NCBI GenBank assembly: GCA_036768485.1
Contig: JAVLUZ010000323.1
Coordinates: 744,001 to 808,000, forward strand
Origin: Mermis nigrescens
Taxonomy: Eukaryota; Nematoda; Enoplea; Mermithida; Mermithidae
Direction: 5' to 3'
DNA length: 64,000 nt
The translations under genes were made by a program, and so were the position numbers. Shown piece by piece: positions 11,323 to 21,894 of the stretch. Within the stretch, counting starts at the first letter, position 1. Every line of letters starts with the position of its first letter. The notes below the pieces were generated by a model. The model made no database searches, was not told where the DNA came from, and worked only from the letters and a program-made list of their open reading frames with translations.

Positions 11323-13528
11323 TGTTCCACATCCCATTTTGTTTTAAGCTGTTCAAACTATCTAGTCTATGCATATATCACATTTTTACTTCTGTTACTC
11401 TTACTCGACGTAGAAAAATTATTGGCACAGTGTTGAAATTCCAGACTGTTGATTGTTTTTAAGGAGGAGAATAAGTGTAAGATATAATCGGAAGATTTAG
11501 CAAATTATTGGTAAAACCGAAAATGCTTTTAAATAGCTGGCATTCATCCAAAACTATTTGCACGGTTTGCGTAAACGCATTTTTATCCATCTAATGCAAC
11601 CGATGACAATGTTTACGTTCATAATTAGCTGGAGCTAACACGGTAAAGATTTGAGCGTGGCCCTTCCGTCGATCATTGCAAAGTTGGTTTCTCTGAAAAG
11701 TAATTTCTCGATCGAATTTGATCAAGAGGACTATTTTGATTGATACAGATCTATTTTAATTGCCGATTGGACTTTTTACTATTCTAGATCTTCACACTTT
11801 ATCTCGTCAAATGATTTAATCTCATCTTATTTACTTTCAGCATCTATGTTTGATCCTGATTGCAGCAATAAATTGGCGAACCAAAATATGTTCAGGGTAA
11901 TTTTAGGTTTCACGACGTTTATATACAATTTAGGATATAATCTGCATGCCACTCAATTTTTAGAACACGTACTGTATAAATTCTCGTTAATTTTTCCGCA
12001 CTCACTTGATGGTTTAATATCAACTTTCAAACGAGTTTGTTTTCAAAGACTGGTATTCGAATGCCAATAAAATTAAAAAACAGTCCTCTTATCATGCTAT
12101 TTCTTGTATATGAATTTTTCAACAGACTATAAACGTTGCGCCGGGATTTCCTAGGGTCTTTCGGTTTCCCGCAACGTGTGAAGTAGTTTTGGATATCGTC
12201 TGGTTTTCTTCGTCTACGGACACCGTGTTCCCCCACAGTCCTCGGATAGTCGGTAAATCGGTATTCGTAACGATGGGCAAACAGTCCAGCTAACGTGTTA
12301 AATGTTAAAATATCGGGCAGGCAATTTATTGGTTAAACGCAAATAACTACGAGTACAAGAGCCACTACGAAAAAGAATAAGCGGGCAATAGATAAAAAGA
12401 GAGAAGACGACGCCGGCAAGTGCGATAAAGAGAAGAGAGACGCAGGCAAGCAACTGCGAGAAACAGAATAATGACATAAATGCTCCTGTAAAGCGACGCG
12501 TGCAAACGGAATACCAATTAATTTGAATAACGCATAACCTTAGACCAAAACAGACGCAAAATCTTAAATTGATACCAGGGTTATGCAAATAAACAAATGC
12601 GCGTGGAAAACAACAAGAAATGGTACCAAACTAAATATGTATATTTTATATGTAAAAGCTTTGACTCGTTTACACTTCCCCACCGAAGACCGAGTCCCAC
12701 CGAGGTCGAAATTCAGACGAGTCAAAGTTCTGGAGCAAAGTTTAGCTAGGTAAGTTTTAAATATAAATAATAAGACCAGTCTGTGGGTGGAATAGGAACC
12801 AAACCTTACCGTCCGGTCCACCCGAAAATTCTTCGACTACTGATGGCCCTATTGGCCCAACAGTATGGCCTCCGCATTAATAAGTAGGTAAATACCTTCA
12901 GATCCTTGATCTGAACCGAATCCGTTACACACGGATCTCACTTCTATGTAAAGCACGAATAGTACACAAAAAAATGTATAAACAATACACTAGCTTAAAG
13001 TTGCGGTTGCAACTGGACTAATATGGATAATAGGTAATTATCATCGGTTCGAATACATTTGCATTGGCTGAGGCTTCTAATTTGGCGCTGTTTTAACCTC
13101 GCTCACATGAAATTAGCAAATAGGACCAGAATCCGAGGAATTTTTTCCGGACCACCCAGCCCAAAATTATATATAGATTAATTATTATCAACGAATGAAC
13201 TAAATTGTTACACCATTTTTTTAATAATTATAACACTGGTACCAGAACTTTTCAGCATAATAACTTTGCTTCGCATCAATTAATAATTCGCACAGTTCTA
13301 TGACAGCGAATTTCGACGAAAACGCGTCCAAATAAAAAAATTTCAAGTTAAAGTCATTAACGATCAAAAATGCGACTTTATTCAAACAATGCACAGTACG
13401 ACGATATTCATTTATGCCCGATTTAAGCCCTTTTTTATAATTTTTCCATTCAGAAGAGACAACATTTTTTGCTTTTCAATGACCTTTAGATTTAACATAT
13501 CGATCTCTTCGACGTTGCAATGAAGAAG
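11323..13528. other. Stretch without a firm gene; candidate first exon at 11,841-11,897
   Basis: Mostly without recognisable genes. One spot deserves note. TTACTTTCAG at 11,831-11,840 is followed by CATCT, an ATG and 17 codons (MFDPDCSNKLANQNMFR), then GTAATT. Length, acceptor phase and donor phase equal those of the first exons of genes B and C (17 codons from ATG, phase 2 in, phase 0 out). Its place about 1 kb after a preceding last exon also fits, but the sequence similarity is weak. The region 12,100-12,900 is less AT-rich and could be retroelement flank, but no LTR pair was found. Confidence 0.25.
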
Positions 13529-14223
13529 TTAATTTGGTGGCGGTAGCGGCAATAAAGATGGGCGAATCCGGCGGTGTTTTAAAAGATGCGGCGTTTTGTG
13601 TAGGAGCGTATGCAAATTTGCAGAAAGTGATGCGACAGAGTTCGAGAGATTAGCAACGGATGACGTAGACGATTCATCAGCAGTTCCGTTGTCGCTCGTT
13701 AAAGGGCACGTTTGAACATTGTTTGACAATTGGCCCAATAATTCAACAGAACCTAATCCTAAGCCCGCTAGCTGCAGCTCTATTTCAAACTCCCAAGGGA
13801 ATCCTCCCCAAGTCTCCAAAACAAGCTTCTTTTGGTTTTCCAAAAGTACCAATTTTTGCCAATTTCAGAAGGTAGGGTATGAGCTCAGGTCCAAAAGATT
13901 TAGTTTTTGGCCCATTTTAATCCAATTTTGTGTGCTCTGCAGTTCTAGGCACTGAGTAGATATTTTCGTAAGAACTTTCACAACGAACAGATTAAGGCCA
14001 GTAGAGATAAACGACGAACGAATTTCCTCTGCGCTTTTAGATTCAGGCGAATGATATATTCGCTCCGAATCATAATAACCAGAGTCAAACAAAACACGAT
14101 ACAATTGACTATAGCTTTACACCAAAAGAAACCTGCACGTTCGATTTCCGACTGCTCAAAGGATTCTTGTGCAATTTTCGCAAAAACATCAATTTTGCAA
14201 AATATTAACTCACGGCTTTTCAA
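13529..14223 (-). pseudogene. Broken ORFs downstream of integrase, with one hydrophobic segment
   Basis: Three overlapping minus-strand frames continue the transcription direction of the gypsy element: 13,978-14,223, then 13,865-14,104 and 13,529-13,852 (the last two share a frame and are split by one TGA). The first contains a hydrophobic run, CKAIVNCIVFCLTLVIMI, that could span a membrane. The last has a Ser/Asn-rich stretch and a Pro-rich tail. Position after integrase with a membrane segment would suit an env-like third gene, but no family is recognised. Equally these may be chance frames in 3' untranslated sequence. Confidence 0.35.
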
Positions 14224-14273
14224 TGCTTTTCGAACGAAAATAGATTCTCTTCGCTTTTTATACGGTAATCGAC

Positions 14274-15213
14274 TTAAATACCTAACGAGACTTTTTTAAC
14301 AAATTTTTCTCGCAGCGCACTTAACCATTTCCAACGTTCAAAACATGCTTTTTGTTGTACTGTTGCTTCAGACTGTAACCGAATGCGACCTGCTGCTCGT
14401 TTCCAGCTAGTATTCAAAGATGCCAATCTAAAAGTAGTGAATTTTCGCAAAGAAACCCATCTTTTTGTTCTACTATTTTGGCACGTTGTTTTACCAAAAG
14501 TCGGAACAAAATATATTTTTTCGGTATTTTTCGGTACACAGCTTTGGACTTTTTCCGCCAAATTTTCAGCTTTTCGTGACCTCGAAAATAACGAATGTTT
14601 CGCAGCAAACGAGGAGTTTTCGGTATAGTAATTTTATAACCGTACTGCTTAGCAATAGCCAGTCGTGTATTACGTCTTTTTAGCCTACGCTGTTTTCCAG
14701 CGATTGTTCCTCCCCGATTATGCTTTTTACGAATTCCAGCAAATCGATGCGCCAAAAACCTAACTTCCGAAATAATGCCGTCACATTTGTGTCTCAGGAA
14801 TTCAATTAATTTCGGCAAATGCTTTACCATTTTTCGGCATTCAAGATAAAATTTTAATTTTCGCACGATGTAACAAAAAATGGCGTACAAGTATGGAGAC
14901 CAATCAGGACTGTTATAATCGAACCAAATTTTCTTGATTTTAAACCAACTTAAATACTTTGAAAAGAACCAAGAAAATTCGGGCAAAGTCCGAAGTTCTT
15001 CAACACTCAAAAGAATGTATAGTTCGCCATTAGTCACCTTAATCTTCGGTGCTATTTGCTCTACGGTGTGCCTTGGTGCCAGCATTAGACGAAAATTCTC
15101 AAACTGCGTGTAATCCGGTTCCACGTCTCCATCGAACACATTGTTTCTTAGTCGCCAACCTGAATAGCCGCGAATGCCGTTTATTCGCTGACTTATTTCA
15201 AAATTTGGGACGT
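14274..15213 (-). pseudogene. Unidentified basic ORF following the integrase
   Basis: On the minus strand a 241-residue frame (ATG at 15,139, stop at 14,414) stays open upstream to about 15,210 (FEISQRINGIRGYSG), so the first Met is probably not the start. It is rich in Lys and Arg, with a strongly basic part around HNRGGTIAGKQRRLKRRN, and many aromatic residues. A second frame (14,274-14,561) overlaps its end and carries on in another phase, suggesting a frameshift near 14,430-14,560. It begins about 100 bp after the integrase stop. I do not recognise the family. It could be the element's third gene or a C-terminal pol extension separated by decay. Confidence 0.45.
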
Positions 15214-15317
15214 TTCTATAAAGAACACAATAAATAAACTATACAAAAATAAATAAGTAAATCAACTCGGAAGCAAAATAAATAGAAACAAAATAAAATG
15301 CGCGAAGGGGAAATATA

Positions 15318-16805
15318 TTACTGTTCGGACCAAAGTTTTTTGCTTTGAGCAATTTGCCTTGCTTCTTCTAAGGCGCGCCTAGCTAATCGTGTTTTCGCAG
15401 ACAATTCTAATTCGGTGTCATTTTCAACAGTATACTTGAAAATGTGATCAAAAGCGACAGAAGTTACCATGTTACTTCCTAAAATTTTAACTACGATTTC
15501 GTTAGGCCGTTTCTCTTTGCGCCGCATTGCACAGTCGTCTACAATTATAGCGGGGCAAAAAGGCAACCTACGGGGTTTCACAATTACTAGCTCACCTTTC
15601 TGAGGCCGAGAAAAAGTCAATTTTTCCGTTTTTTCTGGTAAATGCTCATTAACTTGAATTTCTTTTGGCTCAAGATCGGTAATTTTTCGCAAAAGGTTGA
15701 AATGAACGACTTTTTCAGGTCCTTTTACGTGTAAAGGCTTAATTCGGTAGTTTACACTGGTTTCTGGGCGTACTATTACATATGGCCCGACCCACTTGGG
15801 TTCTAATTTCCCACGTACACCCTTGGGCCTCACGCTATTCCAAAGCCAAACTTGTTGTCCTTGGTGTAAACCAGTCGAGCAAGCGTTTTTATTATACTGA
15901 ATGGCTTGCCGTTTCTGGGCTTTTATTAAATTTTCAAGGGCAATTTTTCTAGCTAGGGTTAAGCGTTGTTTAACCACTCCAGCGTCTAATTCACCGAACA
16001 GATCGGGGTCTACCTCCCGTTGTGCTTCAAGATCTATCGAAAAAATGGGTTCCCGTCCATACAACAAATGAAAAGGAGAATCCGCACTAGACGCATGCTC
16101 GGCTGTGTTGTATGCTAAAACTACGAAGGGCAAAAGATAATCCCACTCATCACTCGTTTCGGTTCCACAAGCTGCCAGCATTTGAAACCGCGTTCGATTA
16201 AAACGCTCACACATGCCGTCAGACTGCGGGTGGTTTATAGTAGTAAAAGACTGGAGAATTCCCAAAAATCGGCAAAGATTAGACACAATTCCGGATGTGA
16301 ATTGAGCTCCTTGATCCGAAAGAATAGTGGTCGGAACTCCGTGTTGACAAATTACGTCATTCACAAGAAATTTTGCAACTATTTCCGCTGTCATGGAGGG
16401 GACCGCCTTGGCCATTACCCAACGAGTCGCATACTCAGTACAGACAATAACGTACTTATTCCCTTCAGATGTAAGAGGCAGCTGCGCTATGTCTATAGCA
16501 ATTCTACTGAATGGTTCTCCCACCTCAATGGTCTGCAACGGGGCTTTTATAGGCAAAAGTTTTATTTGCTGACAATTTTTACAGGCATTTACCCATTTTT
16601 GAACATCCGAAAAGATGCAAGGCCACCAATATTTGCACACGATTTTTCGATACGATTTTATAACGCCTAAATGTGCCGCAAATCGAGAATCATGATAAAA
16701 CCACAAAATTTCGAGCTTTTTGGATTCAGAGACCACAAGCTGACAGTCAAGTCTTCTCCCATTATTCTCCAAGGTACGGAATAGCTGTCCATTTTCGCTT
16801 ATCAC
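15318..16805 (-). CDS. Ty3/gypsy integrase (C-terminal part of pol)
   Basis: A 495-residue open frame on the minus strand. An N-terminal zinc-binding HHCC module is present: H38, H45, C75, C78. The catalytic core has D105 (RIAIDIAQLP), D164 (ILSDQGAQFT) and E200 (SDGMCERFNRT), giving D-58-D-35-E with spacing typical of gypsy integrases. A GPY/F-type module follows (KWVGPYVIVRP), then a long C-terminal tail of about 120 residues rich in charged residues. The integrase normally inserts element DNA into host chromosomes. All catalytic residues are present, but the frame starts in the middle of pol: the preceding part is in another phase (16,762-17,106), so this copy cannot make a full polyprotein as read. 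Confidence 0.9.
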   Translation of the reverse strand: MISENGQLFRTLENNGRRLDCQLVVSESKKLEILWFYHDSRFAAHLGVIKSYRKIVCKYWWPCIFSDVQKWVNACKNCQQIKLLPIKAPLQTIEVGEPFSRIAIDIAQLPLTSEGNKYVIVCTEYATRWVMAKAVPSMTAEIVAKFLVNDVICQHGVPTTILSDQGAQFTSGIVSNLCRFLGILQSFTTINHPQSDGMCERFNRTRFQMLAACGTETSDEWDYLLPFVVLAYNTAEHASSADSPFHLLYGREPIFSIDLEAQREVDPDLFGELDAGVVKQRLTLARKIALENLIKAQKRQAIQYNKNACSTGLHQGQQVWLWNSVRPKGVRGKLEPKWVGPYVIVRPETSVNYRIKPLHVKGPEKVVHFNLLRKITDLEPKEIQVNEHLPEKTEKLTFSRPQKGELVIVKPRRLPFCPAIIVDDCAMRRKEKRPNEIVVKILGSNMVTSVAFDHIFKYTVENDTELELSAKTRLARRALEEARQIAQSKKLWSEQ

Positions 16806-17106
16806 AAAATTTCGCGCTTGAACCTGAATTTTCCTGCGACTGCTTTAAATCGCTAGGCAATTCATTTCTAATTAAAAACGCCGAAATTTTCGAGCAAAAC
16901 GGATCTTTTGACTGCTCGTCCTTCCACGAGGGAACCCCTTCCTCAAAATTCAAATTTTCAATCGCATCCAAAAATGCCAGAAAATTTTCCACATTTCTTG
17001 CCTGGAAAACATCGGCTTTTTCAGATTCGGTTTTCCTAGAAAGTAGTCTGCGTTTCCGTGGTTTTTGCTTTTTCGTTGAATAAGAGTAAAATCGCAAGAA
17101 AATCAA
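16762..17106 (-). pseudogene. Ty3/gypsy pol linker between RNase H and integrase
   Basis: A 114-residue minus-strand frame directly upstream of the integrase, one base out of phase with it (frameshift near 16,800-16,810, in AAATTTTGTGATAAG). The block WKDEQSKDPFCSKISAFLI resembles the usual pol linker ('...EQ..D..C..I...L') found just before the zinc-binding module. Reverse transcriptase and RNase H should lie upstream, but only 72 bp separate this frame from the protease. Confidence 0.65.
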
Positions 17107-17178
17107 TTATGTTGTTTAGCAGGAACGACGGTACGATCAATAGAAATTAGCGCTGAAAATGGAAACGACTTTCGTGGC

Positions 17179-17640
17179 TCATCCGCAAAAAAAGACAGAA
17201 ATGCCATTTACAGTGACGAGCCTGTGAGATATATTAGGAACAATATTATAAGCATGCATAACGTCCTGCCCGAAGAGCAAGTCATATTCCATTGCGTCAG
17301 TGACTAGAAATTTCCCAGAAATTATATGAGAATTTTCAAGTGATATTTTCAAAATCAGTTCTACTTCAGACTCAAATTCGATGGAATGATCACCTATCGT
17401 ACGAATTGATTTTATTTCGGATAGTTTTTTGTACACTTTTTCGCCGTTACTTCTTAGCTCATTTATAACCCGTCTATGAACCAAAGAACAAGAACTACCG
17501 CTGTCGATAAATGCAATGACATTAAACGGTCGCTCAGAACCTATTACGAAGCTAACCAATGGCCTTAAATTTTTATAAGTTCGCAGGTCAATGGTATTAC
17601 AGCTGAGGCAAATCTGCACTAGGCCAACCCCCACGGCCAC
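17179..17640 (-). pseudogene. Ty3/gypsy aspartic protease
   Basis: A 153-residue minus-strand frame with the retropepsin active site FIDSGSSCSLV (Asp at residue 46; DSG in place of DTG) and a later EYDLLFGQDVMHAYNI, matching the 'D.LLG.D....' helix region of these proteases. It processes the polyprotein in living elements. The next pol frame starts 72 bp downstream and is already the RNase H-integrase linker. About 1.5 to 2 kb coding RT and RNase H must therefore be deleted. Upstream (17,641-18,000) no clear gag or zinc knuckle is seen. Confidence 0.75.
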
Positions 17641-18300
17641 GTGTGGTCTACAGTAATCCGCGGGGAATTTCTAACTTCTACGGGGAGTGTGACCCCCTCG
17701 AGCCCCCCCACGCCCACGTATAATAGAATAATGCAGATTTTTTTACTTTATCGTACGCGGCGAATTGTTCTCTCTCCATTTGACTACAACTACGTCCGAT
17801 TGGCGATACGTTGATCATGCCATTTCGATATTCGATAAAATTGCCACTAATTAAACGATTAAACGTTTTAAAGGAGATAAAATATAGAACGATTAAACTT
17901 TGTCTAACCAATTTTTTCAAATTTTTAAATTTAATATGGGTACTAAATTCAATTGTATTCAATTTCGCAGTCCGAGTAAAAATTTTCAATGTATTTCGAC
18001 CTTTAGCAGCTAAAAAAATTCTGGGGGGTCAGGAATAGTAAAATTGCCAAAAGTATTACTGAAGAATAGATTTCTGGGGATCCATAGTAATATGAGGGTT
18101 CAATTTCTAGGGGGGCATAGAAACCTCCGCTATTTTTCAGAAAAACTTCCGAAATACGTATATACTTATATACAGGGTGGGCCAAAAAAGGCTACATTCC
18201 GATTCAACAGGTCATTACTTCGGCTGATGTGAACATGAGACGTTAGAACTGGCAACATTAGATAGATAAAAGTGTCTTCTTCGAATCAAGTAAAAAAATT
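17641..18300. other. Stretch without a gene; isolated mariner-like terminus
   Basis: No gag motif can be read upstream of the protease. At 18,172-18,190 the sequence ACAGGGTGGGCCAAAAAAG preceded by TAT resembles the end of a Tc1/mariner transposon. No matching opposite end or transposase was found nearby, so at most a fragment is present. Confidence 0.4.
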
Positions 18301-18590
18301 TTTCCGAGTCCCTAAATCCTTCTTCAGTTAGGGTAATTTTGCGAAAACGGGTTATGGGAGTTGATCCTGATGGACCCTACTTGAGAAACCCAGGTTCCGC
18401 CACTTTGGACTGCCCCCAAGGCGGAGAAACCCTCGACGGAACCGGGGTTAGATTCACATACGAATAATGGGGTAACCCGTTTACGATCCCCTAAACCCCC
18501 CTTCAGATGTGGAAATTTCGGCTAAACGGGGTTGGGGTGTTGACCCTGACGGACCCTACTTGGGGAACTCCGGTTCCGCCACATTGGATC
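18300..18590. repeat. About 180-bp direct duplication
   Basis: GTTGATCCTGATGGACCCTAC...GGTTCCGCCACTTTGGA (18,360-18,409) recurs at 18,539-18,589 with a few changes. The preceding TCCCTAAATCCTTCTTCAG recurs as TCCCCTAAACCCCCCTTCAG. The two copies are about 180 bp apart and GC-richer than their surroundings. Confidence 0.7.
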
Positions 18591-19546
18591 GTTTCCATTT
18601 GCGGACCTATTATTTCCGTTTCCAGCTTTTACCCTTCGTATCCGTTTCCGTTTCCGGATTTCACCCACACCCGACTTCATAACATTTAAATATGGTAGCT
18701 GATCAGTTTTTGCTCAACATTGATACCATACCATGATGGTAATCAATGCCATTGCATCTATCGCGGCACTTCTATAAGGCATTTATAGAAACGTCCTTTT
18801 CATACAATTTGAGAATTTTAATACATTTGTGCGTATAACTTTTGATCAGCTGGTATTTTTTAATAAAATAAATACAATAAATGATCAAAATTCATTCAGC
18901 TTGCTCAAAAATTAGTCCATGTCTCATCTTAACATGCCTACAGTGTGACAGTCGGTCAAACCTGATGAACCTGCTCACCATTGAATAACTTATTTCAGTG
19001 AAGTGAGGTTTTTTGAGATGAGCTCAAGAACCAATGAACGGATTTTTTTATGAGATGAAGCGTTTTCGATAGACAATCTTAGAATAGAACTATTTTGCCA
19101 AAAAAGTATAGCTGGCTGATGTCTACAGTATGCCAGGCTCGGAAAAGTGCTCAAACTTTGCTTGGCGACTTCAGTATAAAGGTTAAGTTTCATATTTGGT
19201 AAAATGGCAAAATACTTAGATATTTTTGTGCTCTAAATTTCACCTTTGTTTTTGTTTTTTGTGTTTCAGAATAGTTCGTCCTGCAATTTCAATTTAATTT
19301 TTTTCCCAATATGGCTGCCCCCATAAGATATGCATTTAGCTCGCGCTGTAGCTTTTGAAGTTTTCAGCTATTATTCTTTGAGTTTCTGACAAATTTCAAA
19401 ATTTATTTCCAGTAAATAGCCAGAAAATTTAATGTTCTTTCTAATGAGCTATGTCTATTCTGAATCCTTTTAGTTCGTTCAGGAAAGTTCAAAAACCACA
19501 AGATTATTCATTGTGTAGTAAAAACAATGTGTGGAGGTACCTATAG
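18591..19546. other. Stretch without recognised features
   Basis: AT-rich, frames under 70 codons and no recognised motif. A degenerate CCGTTTCC/TATCCGTTTCCG string sits at about 18,610-18,660. Confidence 0.5.
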
Positions 19547-19830
19547 TCATAGGTGGGCAGCACCAAAATTCTGGGGGGGGGTGAAAAAATTTCAGGGGTA
19601 GGTGAAAAAATTTTCATAAGTCAAAAAACGGTCTTAAAAGTGGTTGTATGGCGAAAAACACCATTTTTCGACGTTTCTCATCGAGCATTATCAATGGCAT
19701 GAAAAAAATCGCTAAATAAAGCAAAAAAAATTTCAAAATTTGAATTCTGGGGGGTGGGGGGTATTTTGATTTCTGGGGGGGGGTATTTCAACTTCTGGGG
19801 TGCATACCCCCAACTACCCCCACGCCTATG
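19547..19830. mobile_element. MITE family 'CATAGG', copy 2 (best ends)
   Basis: Starts TCATAGGTGGGCAGCACC and ends CCCCCACGCCTATG, giving imperfect terminal inverted repeats. Inner phrases GGCGAAAAACACCATTTTTC, GACGTTTCTCATCGAGCA and GAATTCTGGGGGGTGGGGGG are shared with the other copies. G-runs lie just inside both ends. Non-coding. Confidence 0.75.
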
Positions 19831-21894
19831 TGTGCCTATAGCTTGTTTCATTTAACTAAGCGGTTTTCTTTTAAATTTTTCCGCAAGGATCAGGCTACAA
19901 AAAGCGCTTCAAAATTTTGCTACATTAATGCGTATATGCAATGGCATACGTCGCCATTTGACTCAATATACTGCAGAATATCATATTTACCGTATTTGTT
20001 AAAAACGCTTTTCTAATCACCTGAAAAATTTTTTCAAAAACCTATAAGACGTAAATGAAACGGAGTAGAGATGAAATCGTCATGAAATAAAAGAATACGT
20101 GGTTCCTGCCTAACCTACTATATAGCCTGTTTCATAAGCTCACAACGTTTCTATTATGAATTTCTTTAACAGAAAAATTACTAATAGCAATTGTGGTGGG
20201 ATTGAACACAATTACGTAAACTGTTGCTTCATTCCTGCCGAAAATTCTTATTTAAAAACGAGCAAGTATGTGTAAAGCAGTATTGGTTCTCTGTTTTAGG
20301 TCGACATATTACACAGTTTTATTTACATCTAACTTACTTCTCCAGTCTAGCTCATTTGTTTTAATTCTGGTATGACGAAGGTAGCCCCCAGAAAAAGGTA
20401 AGTGTATTCTCTTGAATTTTGCTCTTACATTATTTACAGGAAAGGCCTATAAGATATGTAGATTGTTAGAGCATACATATGTACATGCGCAGGGTATTGA
20501 TTTTGCTTTTTTCGGAGTTAAAAACGATAGAATCTCATCAGACAAAACTTTTCTGACCATGCTCATTCTTTCAAAAACATGAAAACATAAAAGAAGTCGA
20601 ATCAATTTGACAAAATATGTAAACTCAAGCTATGAGTACCTATGCAAAGCACAGAAAATTGACTCTTTTGAGCCAAAATATCGCTAAATGACTTGCATAT
20701 TTTCTTCAGTTTGTTTAGAAAATGAAAAATTTTGGTTTCCGGTAGAATTTGCATAGATCAGCAGCCATTTTGCAGATTAATACTTTGTAAGAGCACGCGC
20801 TACCTACATATAGTCTGTTTCACATAACTTCATGCATAAGTTCTAAGAATTTCCATCGACAGTAAGCCGAGGGTTACGGTAATTATGTTTATATCAGATC
20901 AATGCTATAATCGCAATGCGTCAGCTTGTTGTCAGAGAAAATTTATGACCGACGTTGTGTGAAAGAGAGAATAGTTTCGTAGATTGAATCGCTGATATTT
21001 TTGTTTTTCTTCGCCGTTTTTCCGACGCAATTTGGATGAACTTGATGAAAAATGTCAAAAATGGCATTTCTTATAATTATTAAGAATTTAGGGTACTTTT
21101 TCACATTTGAAAATGTTTGAACCACGAATTCGAGTATCAATCTAGTGTCAATAAAACTTCTGGGAGTTTTTGAAGAATATGGTGTGAACCGATTTTGCGC
21201 CATTCCGGCAGAACTGCCATACAATTGCGCAAAAACGATACTTTGTGTCACTAAAAGACGCGGAAAAAAATAATAAACCAAATCCATACAAAACTCACAG
21301 AGTTACGGTACTTCAAACATCATACTTCGACATTCACCATTTTTAGCCACTTTAAGGAATTTTAGCAGTTTATCAAAGGTTTCCAATTTTTACTAATTAT
21401 TATTTTCCTGCCATTTTCAAGGTCGCAGATTACCCGTGCGCTACTACAGTAATCCAATGACACTTGATACGCACGTTAGAACAACAGGAATTTAGCATAT
21501 ATTGAAGGGACATAATATCTGAAGAACGGTCCGACTCTTTAAATTAAACCTGCTAAGTGAGGAGTCAGCGTAGTAAAGGCTGTGGGTTCGCCCAATAGCA
21601 CCGATTTTATTAATGCGTGTGCGCAAAACAACATCTACAGCTGCACGGCTCGCATAAGGCAAACTAGACCGAGCTGGTGACTATAAACAGACATATAGTC
21701 AGCCTGGTAGGTGGTCGAGGTATGTTGACCTAAGAATTATTGATTGAACTCGCCTGACGTGCACAGAGACACGCGGAGTATTATATTAACTAAGGAACTA
21801 TTATTATGGGGCTCGACAGACGTGAATACGCAGGTGACCCAAGTGAATGTTATAATGAATATGTTACTGTGAATAATATGACCCACTACTGGGC
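19831..21894. other. Stretch without recognised gene
   Basis: No family recognised. A short phrase of the form TATAG.CTGTTTCA.AA recurs at about 19,835, 20,122 and 20,808, suggesting old diverged repeats. The minus frame 20,943-21,287 (114 residues) has no motif I know. The last 300 bp (21,560-21,890) are less AT-rich and lead directly into the satellite. Confidence 0.4.

Larger units (their letters stand above)
8500..11410 (+). other. Remnant of a fourth galectin-like gene copy (3' flank and last exon), split by a repeat element
   Basis: Outside the insertion at 8,750-10,571, this stretch matches the intron and last-exon region of genes A and B in order. The piece around GAGCTTTTAACGATTTGATAC and GCGACTTATTTAG (8,580-8,640) matches 32,935-32,990. 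The piece TTTCTCTGATAATCTTTTATC (from about 10,620) matches 33,148 onward. ATGCATTAAATAGACAAAAATTGACTG at about 11,020 matches 49,411 onward. It is therefore the 3' end of another array member. No upstream exon of that member was found to the left. Confidence 0.65.

Noticed and set aside
15049..15237. Frames opposite to the integrase and its downstream ORFs (also 16,182-16,670 and 16,673-17,083)
   Set aside because: They lie antisense to the clear minus-strand pol frames and show no family signature.
18172..18190. Mariner transposon
   Set aside because: Only one end-like motif; no transposase and no second end.
20943..21287. 114-codon minus frame
   Set aside because: No recognisable motif, no splice context and no second copy. 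Chance cannot be excluded in AT-rich DNA.
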